Shown piece after piece: positions 1 through 8,328 of a DNA stretch of 64,000 nt (positions are counted from its first letter, which is position 1; each line of letters opens with the position of its first letter). The stretch is taken from contig NZ_SAUN01000001.1 of NCBI RefSeq assembly GCF_004011505.1, positions 7,095,501 through 7,159,500 on the forward strand, read 5' to 3'. This DNA is from Nonomuraea polychroma. GTDB lineage: Bacteria > Actinomycetota > Actinomycetes > Streptosporangiales > Streptosporangiaceae. A model generated the notes under the pieces. The model was not told where the DNA came from, did not search any database, and was given only the letters and a program-made list of their open reading frames with translations. The translations under genes and the position numbers were made by a program.

Positions 1-483
1 AGTAGACCAGGTCGTTGGAGCCTACTGGGCGGTCACGGTATTCCACATGGAGGTGAAGGCGGCCGTGTTGGTGATCCGGCCGCTGGAGGCCGCTGCGTCC
101 TCCCAGTAGGCGAGGATTACTTTGAACCCCCTGGCGGTAGCGGCATCGATCGTGCCGCGGTACGCGTTCCACCAGGACGAACCTACGGTGTGGGTGTTGA
201 CCGGTAACCGGACGGTGTTGGCGCCGAGTTGGCTCTCGAATCCGTTGTAGATGGCGTCCGCCTTGGCCCGGACGGTCGCGTAGCTGTCGGATTGGGCCAG
301 TCCGTCGAGGACCAGCAGGCCTCTGACGAAGTTGTCGCCCGGTACGACCCAGTTCACACCCCTGAACTGGCTGGTGTCGGCGCTGGCCGGTGGGGCGCCC
401 ACGAGGGCGGCTACCGGTACCAGGGCCAGCGTGCTGAGAACGCTGAGCAAGATTCGGCGGAGGGTACGGGAATGATTTGTCAT
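1..483 (-). pseudogene. GH5 glycoside hydrolase, N-terminal part, frameshifted
   Basis: Start of a secreted family 5 glycoside hydrolase (endo-beta-glycanase type). From the ATG at 483, residues 1-36 are a Sec signal peptide ending ASADTS. The barrel opening FRGVNWVVPGDNF follows at about residues 41-53. The frame stops at 22-24 after TAQ. Bases beyond the stop still encode the family sequence SNDLVYF in another frame: adding one base to the TA- codon (CAG TA- GGC TCC AAC) gives Q-Y-G-S-N-D. The gene therefore looks broken by a one-base deletion, unless the sequence has an error there. The catalytic half lies outside the window. It is the last gene seen in the minus-strand operon, 249 bases after the GH43 stop. 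A decayed copy of its start lies at 17806-18006. Confidence 0.75.
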
Positions 484-732
484 GGTATTGACCCATTTCG
501 TGGTGCCGTGTTGACAAGGGGATTGAAGAGCGATGTTGACGTCAAAATCCCGCGCGCAGTATGGCGTTCACCAGTCCCCGCATGACGTACAGGGCGCGCG
601 GCACCCTGGCAGTGAAGGCTCTTCCCGTCACAGGGATCGGCGACCGCCGCCGCACTGCTCGAGCCGTTGACGGGATCACACGGGTGGGGCGCTCGGCGTG
701 TCGAGCGGCTGGCGGCTCCACCACAGGGCGGC

Positions 733-2256
733 TCAGCCCCAGTGTCGCAGTAGCCGGTCGTACTCGGCCTGGTTGATCGGCAGGACGGTGCCGTGGCGCG
801 GCCGGCCGGGCATGGTGTAGCTGGAGACGGGCGACCATTGCCGGGTGTTCAGGTCAGTGGTCGTGAACGGTACGTAGCCCCGACCTCCGTACTCGTCGAT
901 GAACATGTACCAGCGCTCGTCGGTGTTCGATTTGAAGACCAACGGACCTTCGCCTTGGCTGATCGCGTTGTTCCCGAGGCAGTCTGCGACGAACGAGTAG
1001 TTGCGGTTGAGCATGGTCGTCGACTTCTCCGCGAGGATGAACTTGCCGCACGCGGTCTGCGACGAGCTCCGCTCGTCCTTCGTGAAGCGGTAGTAGGTAC
1101 CGTTGTGCTTGATGAGCGTCGAATCGATCGTCGAGTAGCCCTTGTCGACCCAGACCTGCGCGGCGCTGAAGGTCCGGAAGTCGGATGTCGTGGCGTACAT
1201 CATCCGGTTGTAGGTGTTGCCGGTGTGGTTCGGGTCGCCGGCGGAGTACAGCTTCGACGCCCAGAACACGACGTACTGGCCGAGTCCCTCGTCGTAGTAC
1301 GCCTCCGGGGCCCACGTGTTGCCGGCCGTGTCCGGTGAGACGCGTGCCAGGCGCGGCGCGCTCCAGTTCACCAGGTCGGTCGACTCCCAGACCACTATGG
1401 ACTTGCTGCCCGTCCGCTGGACCTGGTCCCAGTTGCCGTTGCCGTACATCCGCAGGTCGGTGGCGATCTGGTAGAACTTGTCGCCCTGCGGGGAACGGAT
1501 GATGAACGGGTCGCGCACGCCGCGGGTACCCACGGTCGAGGTCAACACGGGCCGCCCACCGTTGAGCTGGCGCCACCGGGTGGGGTCGTTGCCCTGGCTG
1601 AGCGCGAAGTAGACCTGCTCGCCGGCGGAGGTGTTCTCGCCGGTGAAGTAAGTGAACAGATAGCCGGCGTACTTCGGGGCCGGTGGCGCGTCGGCCCGTA
1701 CTAGTTGCCACTGCTGGTTGGCGGCGCCCGTGTCGGTGTACTGGGAGATCCGCGCGCCGTCAGCAGTGGACTGCTCCCAGACGTCGAGGGCCTTGCCGCT
1801 GTTGCGGTTGATGAGCTTGACATATCCGCTGTCGGTATCCACGACTCGGAATTGCTGGTTGGTGCCGCCGTTATCGGTCCACTGGACGACGTTCGCACCG
1901 TTCGCCGTGGATGCCGAGGCGACGTCCACCACCTTGCCGCTGTGCCGGGCTCGGAGCTTGTAGTAGCCGCTGCCGGCGTCGACGAACTGGAACTGCTGAC
2001 TGGCCTGGTCGGTGCGGGTCCGTTGCTGGACGACAGCACCGTCGGCGGTCGACTGGTCGGCGATGTCGACCGCTTTGCCGCTGTGCCGCGAGACGATCTG
2101 GTAGTACGCAGCCGGGTCGATCATGGCTGCGTTCGCCGGCGGTCCCGTGAGCAGCGCGGCGGCGCAGCTCGCGATCAGTGCGCCGACGAGGACGAATGTG
2201 GTGCGACGTCTGTGCGGACGTCGCGGTGAGGTCGGATCGTGGAATGGCTGTGTCAT
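733..2256 (-). CDS. Secreted GH43-type glycosidase with ricin-type CBM13
   Basis: Extracellular glycosidase of 507 residues. The start at 2256 (MTQPFHD) places a basic stretch and hydrophobic core (about residues 13-44, ending PANAA) at the N-terminus; an in-frame ATG at 2307 adds 17 residues that do not look like a signal peptide. Residues about 48-185 form a ricin-B-type trefoil (CBM13) with three repeats carrying SGKAVDI, SGKVVDV and SGKALDV and matching QQF/QQW motifs. After a short linker, the catalytic region begins at YAGYLFTYFTG and contains RDPFII, WAPEAYYDE and EGPLVFK. This pattern fits the five-bladed GH43 arabinosidase/galactosidase fold, with the EGP Glu as likely acid. Substrate is inferred from context: side chains of rhamnogalacturonan or galactan. 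Upstream neighbour is the CBM13 hydrolase; the shared lectin type suggests a common origin of the module. Confidence 0.85.
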   Translation of the reverse strand: MTQPFHDPTSPRRPHRRRTTFVLVGALIASCAAALLTGPPANAAMIDPAAYYQIVSRHSGKAVDIADQSTADGAVVQQRTRTDQASQQFQFVDAGSGYYKLRARHSGKVVDVASASTANGANVVQWTDNGGTNQQFRVVDTDSGYVKLINRNSGKALDVWEQSTADGARISQYTDTGAANQQWQLVRADAPPAPKYAGYLFTYFTGENTSAGEQVYFALSQGNDPTRWRQLNGGRPVLTSTVGTRGVRDPFIIRSPQGDKFYQIATDLRMYGNGNWDQVQRTGSKSIVVWESTDLVNWSAPRLARVSPDTAGNTWAPEAYYDEGLGQYVVFWASKLYSAGDPNHTGNTYNRMMYATTSDFRTFSAAQVWVDKGYSTIDSTLIKHNGTYYRFTKDERSSSQTACGKFILAEKSTTMLNRNYSFVADCLGNNAISQGEGPLVFKSNTDERWYMFIDEYGGRGYVPFTTTDLNTRQWSPVSSYTMPGRPRHGTVLPINQAEYDRLLRHWG

Positions 2257-2299
2257 TGAACCCGTCCAGTGTGGTGGTGAAGGGTTGTCCGCGCCATGC

Positions 2300-2337
2300 C
2301 GGGGCACCGCCCGCCCTGCTGCCCGTGCGGTGCCCCG
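2300..2337. terminator. Intercistronic GC-rich hairpin
   Basis: Perfect inverted repeat GGGGCACCGC / GCGGTGCCCC (2301-2310 and 2327-2336), extended by one C-G pair, loop 16 bases. It lies between the stop of the CBM13 hydrolase (2350) and the start of the GH43 gene (2256). There is no U-tract on the minus strand, so it could be a partial terminator, a processing site or a transcript stabiliser. Confidence 0.5.
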
Positions 2338-2349
2338 TCAGGTCTCGTG

Positions 2350-3663
2350 TCAGACGCGGCGGCGGGTGAAGCGCTGGTTGGGGTTGCTGTTGTAGGTGTA
2401 TTGGGAGATGCGGGCGCCGTCGGCGGTGGAGTACTGCCAGACGTCCATGGCCAGGCCGGACTCCCGGTTGACGAGGCTGATCGCGTCACCGCCGTGGTCG
2501 ACCACGCGCCACTGCTGGCCGGTGGCGCCGGTGTCGGCCTGTTGGACGATGTCCGCGCCGGTCGCGGTGCCCGTGGGCTGGAGGAACAGGCCGCTGTGCC
2601 GGGCCTTGAGGCGGACGTGGCCGTCGCCCGAGTCCACGAACTCGAACTGCTGGTTGGGGCGGCTGTTGGCGGTGTATTGGATGAGCCGTGCGCCGACGGC
2701 GGTGGAGGCCTCGTTGATGTCGGCGGCCTTGCCGCTGTGCTGGGCCACCAGGGTGTAAGCGGCCGGGCCGCCGGGCGAGTCACCCAGCTGGGCTTCCCAC
2801 CTGGTGTTGGGCCCGGCGGCGTCGGCCGGGAGGCGGTCGCGGGCGGCGGTGTCGCCGTACATGGTCCAGCGGGCCCAGTCGACGACGGTGTTCGGGAAGC
2901 GGTTGTCGCTCCAGAAGCTGGTGTGGCTGCCGCCGACGAAGGTGAGGAACGCCTTGGGCCAGGTCATCTCCGTGTACGCCTGCCGGGCCGAGGAGTACGA
3001 CGTGGTCGAGTCGCGGTCACCGTGGACGAACAGGACCTTGGCCGAGACCGAGCTGGCGGGATTGCCCATGTCTATGCAGGACTGCGGGTTGGCGGAGATG
3101 ATCCGGCTGTCGGGCCAGGCGGTCAGCAGGCCGTGGGTGGTCATGCCGCCCAGGGAGTGGCCCGAGACTCCTACGCCGATGCTGGTGTTGATGTGCCCGG
3201 CGAGTGCTCCGCTCGTGTTGAGGGCGAGGGTCTGGGTGAGGATCTGCGAGACGTCCTTGGAGGTGTTGCCGTTGTTGACGTCGGTGAAGTTGTGGTTGAA
3301 GTGCGGGGCGGGGACGATGAAGCCCGCCGCTGCCAGGGCCCGGATGATGAACAGGGAGTTCTGCGGGCTGCTGCCGTAGCCGTGGGTGAAGTTGTAGACG
3401 GGGAAGACACCGTTGGCGACCGGGGCGTTCGTGACGGGGTTACCGCCGGGGGTGCCGGTGGCGGGATAGTAAACGTACGTGGTGCATGGACGGCTGCCCC
3501 GCCACCAGTCGTACCGGCGCACGCCCACCGCGAACGGCGTGGTCGGCGCCGTGTCCAGCGGCCCGACGCCGGCGAGCGCCTGCCCCGCGCCAAGCAGGGA
3601 CAGGCCGAGGCCCGCCGCTCCTGCCGCGCTCACGCTGAGGAATGTCCGCCGTTGCATGGTCAT
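2350..3663 (-). CDS. Tat-exported alpha/beta hydrolase (polyesterase/cutinase-like) with CBM13
   Basis: Extracellular serine hydrolase of 437 residues. The start at 3663 is supported by AAGGAG eight bases upstream. A Tat signal (QRRTFLSVS, residues 4-12) ends near ALAG (about residue 30). The hydrolase domain (about 35-285) carries the nucleophile elbow SGHSLGG, a likely acid in HGDRDST and a likely catalytic His in GGSHTSF. The oxyanion-type start VYNFTHGYGSS also fits the cutinase-like/PET-hydrolase-type dienelactone hydrolase group. Residues about 305-437 form a ricin-type CBM13 with SGKAADI, SGLFLQP and SGLAMDV repeats. In this locus a role on esterified plant polymer (cutin, pectin esters) is inferred. 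It is the only gene here with a clear Tat signal. Confidence 0.85.
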   Translation of the reverse strand: MTMQRRTFLSVSAAGAAGLGLSLLGAGQALAGVGPLDTAPTTPFAVGVRRYDWWRGSRPCTTYVYYPATGTPGGNPVTNAPVANGVFPVYNFTHGYGSSPQNSLFIIRALAAAGFIVPAPHFNHNFTDVNNGNTSKDVSQILTQTLALNTSGALAGHINTSIGVGVSGHSLGGMTTHGLLTAWPDSRIISANPQSCIDMGNPASSVSAKVLFVHGDRDSTTSYSSARQAYTEMTWPKAFLTFVGGSHTSFWSDNRFPNTVVDWARWTMYGDTAARDRLPADAAGPNTRWEAQLGDSPGGPAAYTLVAQHSGKAADINEASTAVGARLIQYTANSRPNQQFEFVDSGDGHVRLKARHSGLFLQPTGTATGADIVQQADTGATGQQWRVVDHGGDAISLVNRESGLAMDVWQYSTADGARISQYTYNSNPNQRFTRRRV

Positions 3664-3780
3664 GGATGACTCCTTGGGTGCAGGGATGGCTGTGGCGATT
3701 GAGTTCGGTTGGGTCCGTTGCCGGGTGCGTCCAGTCGGCGGCGGGTCGGCTGGACGCGCGGCGCGAAAGCGGGCGTGGGT

Positions 3781-3811
3781 GCTCCTGCCACCCGCGAGGG
3801 GCGGCAGGAGC
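3781..3811. terminator. Intercistronic hairpin downstream of GH53
   Basis: Inverted repeat GCTCCTGCC (3781-3789) / GGCAGGAGC (3803-3811), nine base pairs, loop about 13 bases. It follows the GH53 stop (3825) in the direction of transcription and precedes the hydrolase start (3663). No U-tract is seen, so attenuation or mRNA stabilisation is as likely as full termination. Confidence 0.5.
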
Positions 3812-3824
3812 GTTGTGCGCGTTG

Positions 3825-5327
3825 TCAGGGGAGCCAGCGGATGTTGGGGTTGAGGCGGCCGTTCTGGTCGAAGACGGCCTGGTTCTCCCAGGCGTTGCCG
3901 GAGTTGTTGATGTCGGCCGGGTTCCAGCCGTTGCCGGGCACGGCGTACCAGGTGGGCTCCCAGTAGAAGATCCCGCTCGCACCGGCGTTCCGGGCGGTGT
4001 TCTGCACGGCGGCGAAGTTGGCCTGCTGTCCGGCGGGCGTCGCCGGGTAGCCGGAACACGGCTGGGAGGAGGTGATGATGTTCCCGCTGTGGTCGAAGTT
4101 GGCCGTGGTGAACGGGTAGGCGGTCTCGGCGAGGATGACCGGCTTGCCGTACCGTGACCGCATGTCGGAGACCACGGCGGCCATGTTCGACAGGCTGCCG
4201 TGCCAGTAGCAGTAGTAGGACAGCGCGGTGATGTCCCACTGCACGCCCTGGGCCCGGATGCCGTCGTAGAACCAGCGGGCGCCGCTCTCCACTCGCGCCG
4301 TGTGGATGATCACCTGCGTGCTGCTGTTGCAGTCCTTGGTCGCGTTGTAACCGGCCTTGAGTAACAGGCCCAGGTTCGTGAAGTTGTTGTTGGTCACCTG
4401 GCCGTCGGGCCACAGCATGCCGGTGTTGATCTCGTTGCCGATCTGCACGCTGTCCGGCGTGGTGCCCTGCGCCTTCAGGCTGGTGCACACCTCGTAGGTG
4501 TAGTTGTAGACGTCCGTCTGCAGCTGGCTGATCCCGTGGTTCGCCCACGCCGCGGGTTTGGTCTGGACGCCGGGGTCGGCCCAGGTGTCGGAGTAGTGGA
4601 AGTCGATCATCAGCTTCAGGCCCTTGGCCTTCACCGTGCGCGCGTACTGCAGGACCTTGTCCTTGTTGTTGTAGCCGCTGCGCGGGTTGTTCCAGATCCG
4701 CAGCCGGACGTAGTTGACGCCGGCACTCTTGAGGATGTCCAGCGGGTCACCCTGGGTGCCGTTGGCGTAGGAGTACCTGGCGCCCAGGTCAGCGGCCCGC
4801 TGCAGCGTCGACACGTCAGCGCCCTGCATGATCGTGCTGTTCCCGTCGTCCGTCGTGACGTCGAGGTAATCGATGTTCGCGAGCCCGCCGGCGGTGGTCG
4901 CGGCGAGCCGCACGGTGTTGGTCCCCGCGTTCAGCTGCACCGGCAGGCTCTTGGTCGCCCAGGCGTTCCACGCGCCGGTGCCCTCGAAACCGAACCCGGG
5001 CTGCACCACCGACCCGTTGACGCTGACGTCCGCAGGCCGGTTCGCGGTGGTGCCGTTGGCGTACCGGATGCCCAAGGTGGCGGTGCCGGCGACCGGCATG
5101 TTCACCGTGAACTGGACAGCGCTGCTGACGGCGTTGGGCGTGTCGCAGAAACCGCTACCGGAGTAGCCGGAGTGGTTCGAAGCGACGACGCCACTGCATT
5201 CGGCGGGTGCGGACTCCACCTCGTACCGGGTCGTGGCGGCATGCGCGCCGGTCGCGAACGCGAGGGGCGCGCTGGACAGGGCAGTCGCCATCGCCGTGAC
5301 AACTGAGATCTTCGACAACCATTTCAT
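3825..5327 (-). CDS. CBM35-GH53 arabinogalactan endo-beta-1,4-galactanase
   Basis: Secreted endo-beta-1,4-galactanase, 500 residues, cutting galactan side chains of pectin. Residues 1-30 are a Sec signal peptide (ATGAHA|ATT). Residues about 33-158 are a CBM35 beta-sandwich (YEVESAP, YSGSGFCDT, NIDYLDV). The GH53 barrel runs from about 168 to 500, with acid/base Glu299 in VQIGNEINTG and nucleophile Glu401 in VILAETAYP. The fingerprints RLRIWNNP and DFHYSDTWADPG are clear. Length matches a standard GH53 domain plus one CBM. The start at 5327 follows an AGGAG-type site. Signal peptide and CBM35 are nearly identical to those of the CE2 enzyme at 6796-8229, although the catalytic domains are unrelated. 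The CE12 stop is 27 bases upstream, so the two genes are very likely co-transcribed. Confidence 0.95.
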   Translation of the reverse strand: MKWLSKISVVTAMATALSSAPLAFATGAHAATTRYEVESAPAECSGVVASNHSGYSGSGFCDTPNAVSSAVQFTVNMPVAGTATLGIRYANGTTANRPADVSVNGSVVQPGFGFEGTGAWNAWATKSLPVQLNAGTNTVRLAATTAGGLANIDYLDVTTDDGNSTIMQGADVSTLQRAADLGARYSYANGTQGDPLDILKSAGVNYVRLRIWNNPRSGYNNKDKVLQYARTVKAKGLKLMIDFHYSDTWADPGVQTKPAAWANHGISQLQTDVYNYTYEVCTSLKAQGTTPDSVQIGNEINTGMLWPDGQVTNNNFTNLGLLLKAGYNATKDCNSSTQVIIHTARVESGARWFYDGIRAQGVQWDITALSYYCYWHGSLSNMAAVVSDMRSRYGKPVILAETAYPFTTANFDHSGNIITSSQPCSGYPATPAGQQANFAAVQNTARNAGASGIFYWEPTWYAVPGNGWNPADINNSGNAWENQAVFDQNGRLNPNIRWLP

Positions 5328-5354
5328 CGAGACTCCTGGGGGGTGAGTCGAGTG

Positions 5355-6551
5355 TTACCTCAGGTACGCGGAGAGGGCGAGTTGCTGGTCGCGTACCGCC
5401 TTGGTGACCAGGCCCGCGATCTGGCGTGCACCCGCCGCCTCGAAGTGGGTGTGGTCGTTGGCGAAGAACGCGCCGACGGGGCCGGAGGAGTAGTCGCCGT
5501 TGAACGGGCAGAAGCGCAGGCTGTTGTAGAGGGTGTAGCTCAGTTTGTGGAGGTCGATGACCGGGGCGCCGGTGGCCCTGCCGACGTCGAAGGTCTCGGT
5601 CAGGAATCCGCGGGTGGGCGTGGCCGTACTGCCGCTGCACCTCAGGGCGGACACTGGGGTCACCAGCACGGGGTGCGCGCCGCGCTGCTGGGCGGCGCGG
5701 ACCATGGTGGTGAGCAGTTCGCGGTACCGGGCGGAGCCGACGTGGCGGGGACAGGTGGACGAGCCGTCGTTGATGCCGAACTGGATGAACAGGTGGTCGC
5801 CGGCCTTCATCCCGGTGGAGGCGTTGAGCATCGCCTGCCAGCGGGCGGCGTAGGCGGTGGAGCTGAGCACGCATTCCCCGGCGGAGTTCTTGGTGCTGGT
5901 GACGGCGGACTCGTACAGCCAGGTCTGGACGCTGCGGCCGCCTACGGCGCTGTTGACCACGGTGGCGTCGGTGGTGAGGTAGTTGCTGAGCTCCCTGCCC
6001 CAGCCGACGACGTTGCTGCCGGAGCTGTTGGCGACGGTGGAGTCTCCGGCCAGCCAGACCGTGGTCTTGCCGGAGGTGGGCGCGTCGACCTCCAGGTAGT
6101 CGAGGTTGGGCAGACCGCCGGCGGTGGTCGGGTTCAGCCGGATGGTGTTGTCGCCCGCGTTCAGCGACACGGTCAGCGTCTTGGTGACCCAGCTCGTCCA
6201 GGCCCCGGTGGGGTCGAACGCGCTGCCCGCATGTGCGACCGCGCCGTTGACCAGCACGTCGGCGGGACGGCTTGAGGTCCCGCCGTTGGCGTATCGGATG
6301 TTGACGGTGGCCGCGCCGGCGGCGGGCGCGGTCACGGTGAACTGCGCCGCCGCGCCTGCCGCGTTGTTGGCGTTGCAGAATCCGCTGCCGGAGAAGCCGG
6401 CGTGGTTGGACTCGATGAGACCGTCGCATGTGGCCGGCGCGCTTTCCGCCTCATGGCGGGTCGCCGCCGCGGCGGTTCCCGCGGCCATGACGACACCCGC
6501 GGCGGCCACCGTCAGCGCGACAGCGGCGGACAGCCTTCTCCGTAAGGACAT
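5355..6551 (-). CDS. CBM35-CE12 rhamnogalacturonan acetylesterase
   Basis: Secreted SGNH-hydrolase of 398 residues removing acetyl groups from rhamnogalacturonan-I. I start it at 6551 (MSLRRRLS), six bases after TGGAG, rather than at the in-frame ATG at 6563; the PL11 gene begins with the same MSLRR context. Signal peptide to about residue 30, then CBM35 (about 31-155; HEAESAP, FSGSGFC, NLDYLEV). The CE12 domain shows block I WLAGDSTVAN, block II SAVGGRS, block III FGINDG and block V NDHTHFEA, supplying Ser, Asp and His. CBM and signal peptide closely match those of the PL11 lyase at 8329-10569. Confidence 0.93.
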   Translation of the reverse strand: MSLRRRLSAAVALTVAAAGVVMAAGTAAAATRHEAESAPATCDGLIESNHAGFSGSGFCNANNAAGAAAQFTVTAPAAGAATVNIRYANGGTSSRPADVLVNGAVAHAGSAFDPTGAWTSWVTKTLTVSLNAGDNTIRLNPTTAGGLPNLDYLEVDAPTSGKTTVWLAGDSTVANSSGSNVVGWGRELSNYLTTDATVVNSAVGGRSVQTWLYESAVTSTKNSAGECVLSSTAYAARWQAMLNASTGMKAGDHLFIQFGINDGSSTCPRHVGSARYRELLTTMVRAAQQRGAHPVLVTPVSALRCSGSTATPTRGFLTETFDVGRATGAPVIDLHKLSYTLYNSLRFCPFNGDYSSGPVGAFFANDHTHFEAAGARQIAGLVTKAVRDQQLALSAYLR

Positions 6552-6581
6552 GGGGAACTCCAAAAGGTGAGCCGGGTCTGG

Positions 6582-6608
6582 TCATCGCAGGTACGGCACT
6601 GGGAACAG
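6582..6608 (-). pseudogene. Relic of a CE12 esterase 3' end
   Basis: Eight codons plus stop read LFPVPYLR, matching the terminal SPVPYLR of the CE12 esterase at 10601-12106. In both places the tail is followed by about 30 bases and then a CBM35 gene starting MSLRR. The whole junction (esterase tail, spacer, ribosome-binding site, CBM35 gene start) therefore appears duplicated, with the rest of one esterase copy lost. Confidence 0.6.
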
Positions 6609-6613
6609 GCGGG

Positions 6614-6812
6614 TCAGCTGAGTGCGCATCCGGCGTCGTCGAGGGTGAGGGATGCCGGGGCGGTGTTGACGCCGTTCCAGACGCCGGTGAAGCCCACAGT
6701 GTTGGTGACCTGCACCTCGCCCTGGAAGCCGCCGTTCCACTGGTTGATGATCTTGTACTGCACGGCGCCGGCGTCCGGCGTGGCGCTGGAGGTGGCTACG
6801 GGAGTGGTGGGG
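6614..6812 (-). pseudogene. Decayed CBM2 module, frameshifted from CE2 and internally deleted
   Basis: The reading frame one base off the CE2 gene encodes a linker (TTPVATSSATPDAG) and the start of a bacterial cellulose-binding CBM2 (VQYKIINQWNGGFQGEVQV). It then jumps to the family C-terminus (GFTGVWNGVNTAPASLTL, then a final Cys). About half of a normal ~100-residue CBM2 is missing. One extra C in the run at the end of CE2 would join the frames (HLAPTTPV). CE2 has thus lost its C-terminal CBM2 by a one-base deletion plus an internal deletion. Confidence 0.65.
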
Positions 6813-8229
6813 CCAGGTGGCCGGCCACGATCGGCGCCAGCTTCGCCGCGATCGCGCGGTGCCCGATGTCGTTGGGATGGACGGCGTCGGTCAGGCCGTC
6901 CGGAGGCACCCAACCATCGGTGTTGACGAAGAAGACGTTGCGATCACCGGCGTTGTTGACGGTCTGCACCGCGGCCTCGGTCTGCGGGACATACCGCCCG
7001 CGGAAGGTCTTCAGGGCCAGGATCGCGGCACTCGGATACTTGCTGCGGATAGTGCGCAGCAGCCCGACATAGGAGCTCTGGAACTGGGTCGTGGACACCC
7101 CGTGACCGACGTCGTTGGTGCCCAGGTTGATCACGACCACGTCCGCCTGGTACCGGGTGAAGTCGTGGTCGACCGCCCCGTCGACGGCGCTCACCTTCAC
7201 GAAGCGCCGGTCCAGGCCGACACAGCCGTCGGCGGTGCTCACCAGACAGGCGCCGCCCTGGGCGACCTGCATGTGGTCCAGGCCGAGCTGCTCCCCCACC
7301 AGCCAGCCGTACGCCGTGAGCGCGTTCTTCGAGCTGGTGGTGCCGACAGTGATGGAGTCCCCGACGAACTCCACCATGCCGCGCGCCGGCTCGGCGGGCA
7401 GGGTGCGCGCGCCCGGGTCGAGCACCAGCCCCTGGAAGACCGCGTCTCCACGGTAGGAGCCGGCCACCACGCGGTAGGACACGCGCAGGCTGTGGTTGCC
7501 CGCCGCCAGTGGTCTCGGGGTCAGGTTCACCGTGCCCGACACGTTTTGCAGGTAGACGTCGGGGCCGCCGTCGATGCTGTAGTAGAGGTCGATGGTGTTG
7601 CGCTGCTTCAGCTTGACAGTGGTGCCGGTGAAGGCGGTCTTGAGGTAGGCGCCGGCCCAGCCCGGGACGTAGGCGGTGCTGTTGCGGGTGTCCCAGCGGC
7701 CGACGAATCGGATGTTCGGATCGGTGGGCGAGCCGTCCCCGGCGCCCGGTGTGCTCGTGACCTCGACATAATCGATGTTCCCGAGTCCGCCGGCGGTGGT
7801 CGCGGCGAGCCGTACGGTGGTGGTTCCCGCATTCAGCTGCACGGGCAGGCTCTTGGTCGCCCAGACGTTCCACGCGCCGGTGCCCTCGAAGCCGAGCCCG
7901 GACTGCACCGTCGTTCCGTTGACGCTGATGTCCGCCGGACGGTTCGTCGTGGTGCCGTTGGCGTAGCGGATGGCCAGGGTGGCGGTGCCCGCGGTCGGCG
8001 TGCTGACGGTGAACTGCACAGCGCTGCCGACGGCGTTGGCGGTATCGCAGAAACCGCTACCGGAGTAGCCGGAGTGGTTGGAGGCTATGGCGCCGCTGCA
8101 CACGGCGGGTGCGGACTCCACCTCGTACCGGGTCGTCGCGGCGTGCGCGCCTGTCGCGAACGCGATGGGAGCGCCGGCCAGTGCCGTCGTCATCGCCGTG
8201 AGTAAGGAGATCTTCGGCAGCCATTTCAT
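6796..8229 (-). CDS. CBM35-CE2 carbohydrate acetylesterase
   Basis: Secreted deacetylase of 477 residues. The start at 8229 (MKWLPKIS) lies seven bases after AGGAG; an upstream in-frame ATG at 8271 would precede this site and is rejected. Signal peptide about 1-30; CBM35 about 33-158. The CE2 part has the typical small jelly-roll (about 165-275, IRFVGRWDT to FQGLVLDPG) followed by an SGNH domain with FVGDSITVG (Ser), NLGTNDVGHG and DAVHPNDIGH (His). CE2 enzymes act on acetylated glycans and can use a Ser-His dyad. Substrate here is probably acetylated pectin or hemicellulose. The natural C-terminus seems to have continued into a CBM2 (6614-6812), now out of frame. Confidence 0.9.
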   Translation of the reverse strand: MKWLPKISLLTAMTTALAGAPIAFATGAHAATTRYEVESAPAVCSGAIASNHSGYSGSGFCDTANAVGSAVQFTVSTPTAGTATLAIRYANGTTTNRPADISVNGTTVQSGLGFEGTGAWNVWATKSLPVQLNAGTTTVRLAATTAGGLGNIDYVEVTSTPGAGDGSPTDPNIRFVGRWDTRNSTAYVPGWAGAYLKTAFTGTTVKLKQRNTIDLYYSIDGGPDVYLQNVSGTVNLTPRPLAAGNHSLRVSYRVVAGSYRGDAVFQGLVLDPGARTLPAEPARGMVEFVGDSITVGTTSSKNALTAYGWLVGEQLGLDHMQVAQGGACLVSTADGCVGLDRRFVKVSAVDGAVDHDFTRYQADVVVINLGTNDVGHGVSTTQFQSSYVGLLRTIRSKYPSAAILALKTFRGRYVPQTEAAVQTVNNAGDRNVFFVNTDGWVPPDGLTDAVHPNDIGHRAIAAKLAPIVAGHLAPPLP

Positions 8230-8282
8230 CGAGGCTCCTGGGGGTGAGGCCGGCTGAGAACAACCCGCCATCGGCGCAGGTC

Positions 8283-8321
8283 ACGGTCTGGCGGCCCGGT
8301 GGTGCCGGGCCGCCAGACCGT
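8283..8321. terminator. Long perfect intercistronic hairpin (17-bp stem)
   Basis: Arms 8283-8299 and 8305-8321 (core GGTCTGGCGGCCCGG) are perfectly complementary over 17 base pairs with loop TGGTG. It lies just after the PL11 stop (8329) and before the CE2 start (8229). It is the strongest hairpin I found in the operon and may set the ratio of upstream to downstream transcripts. There is no clear U-tract on the minus strand. Confidence 0.6.
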
Positions 8322-8328
8322 CGGGTGT

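Noticed and set aside
536..545. Palindrome TTGACGTCAA upstream of the GH5 gene.
   Set aside because: Ten bases only, no second copy in the locus and no match to the operator at 13749; may be chance.
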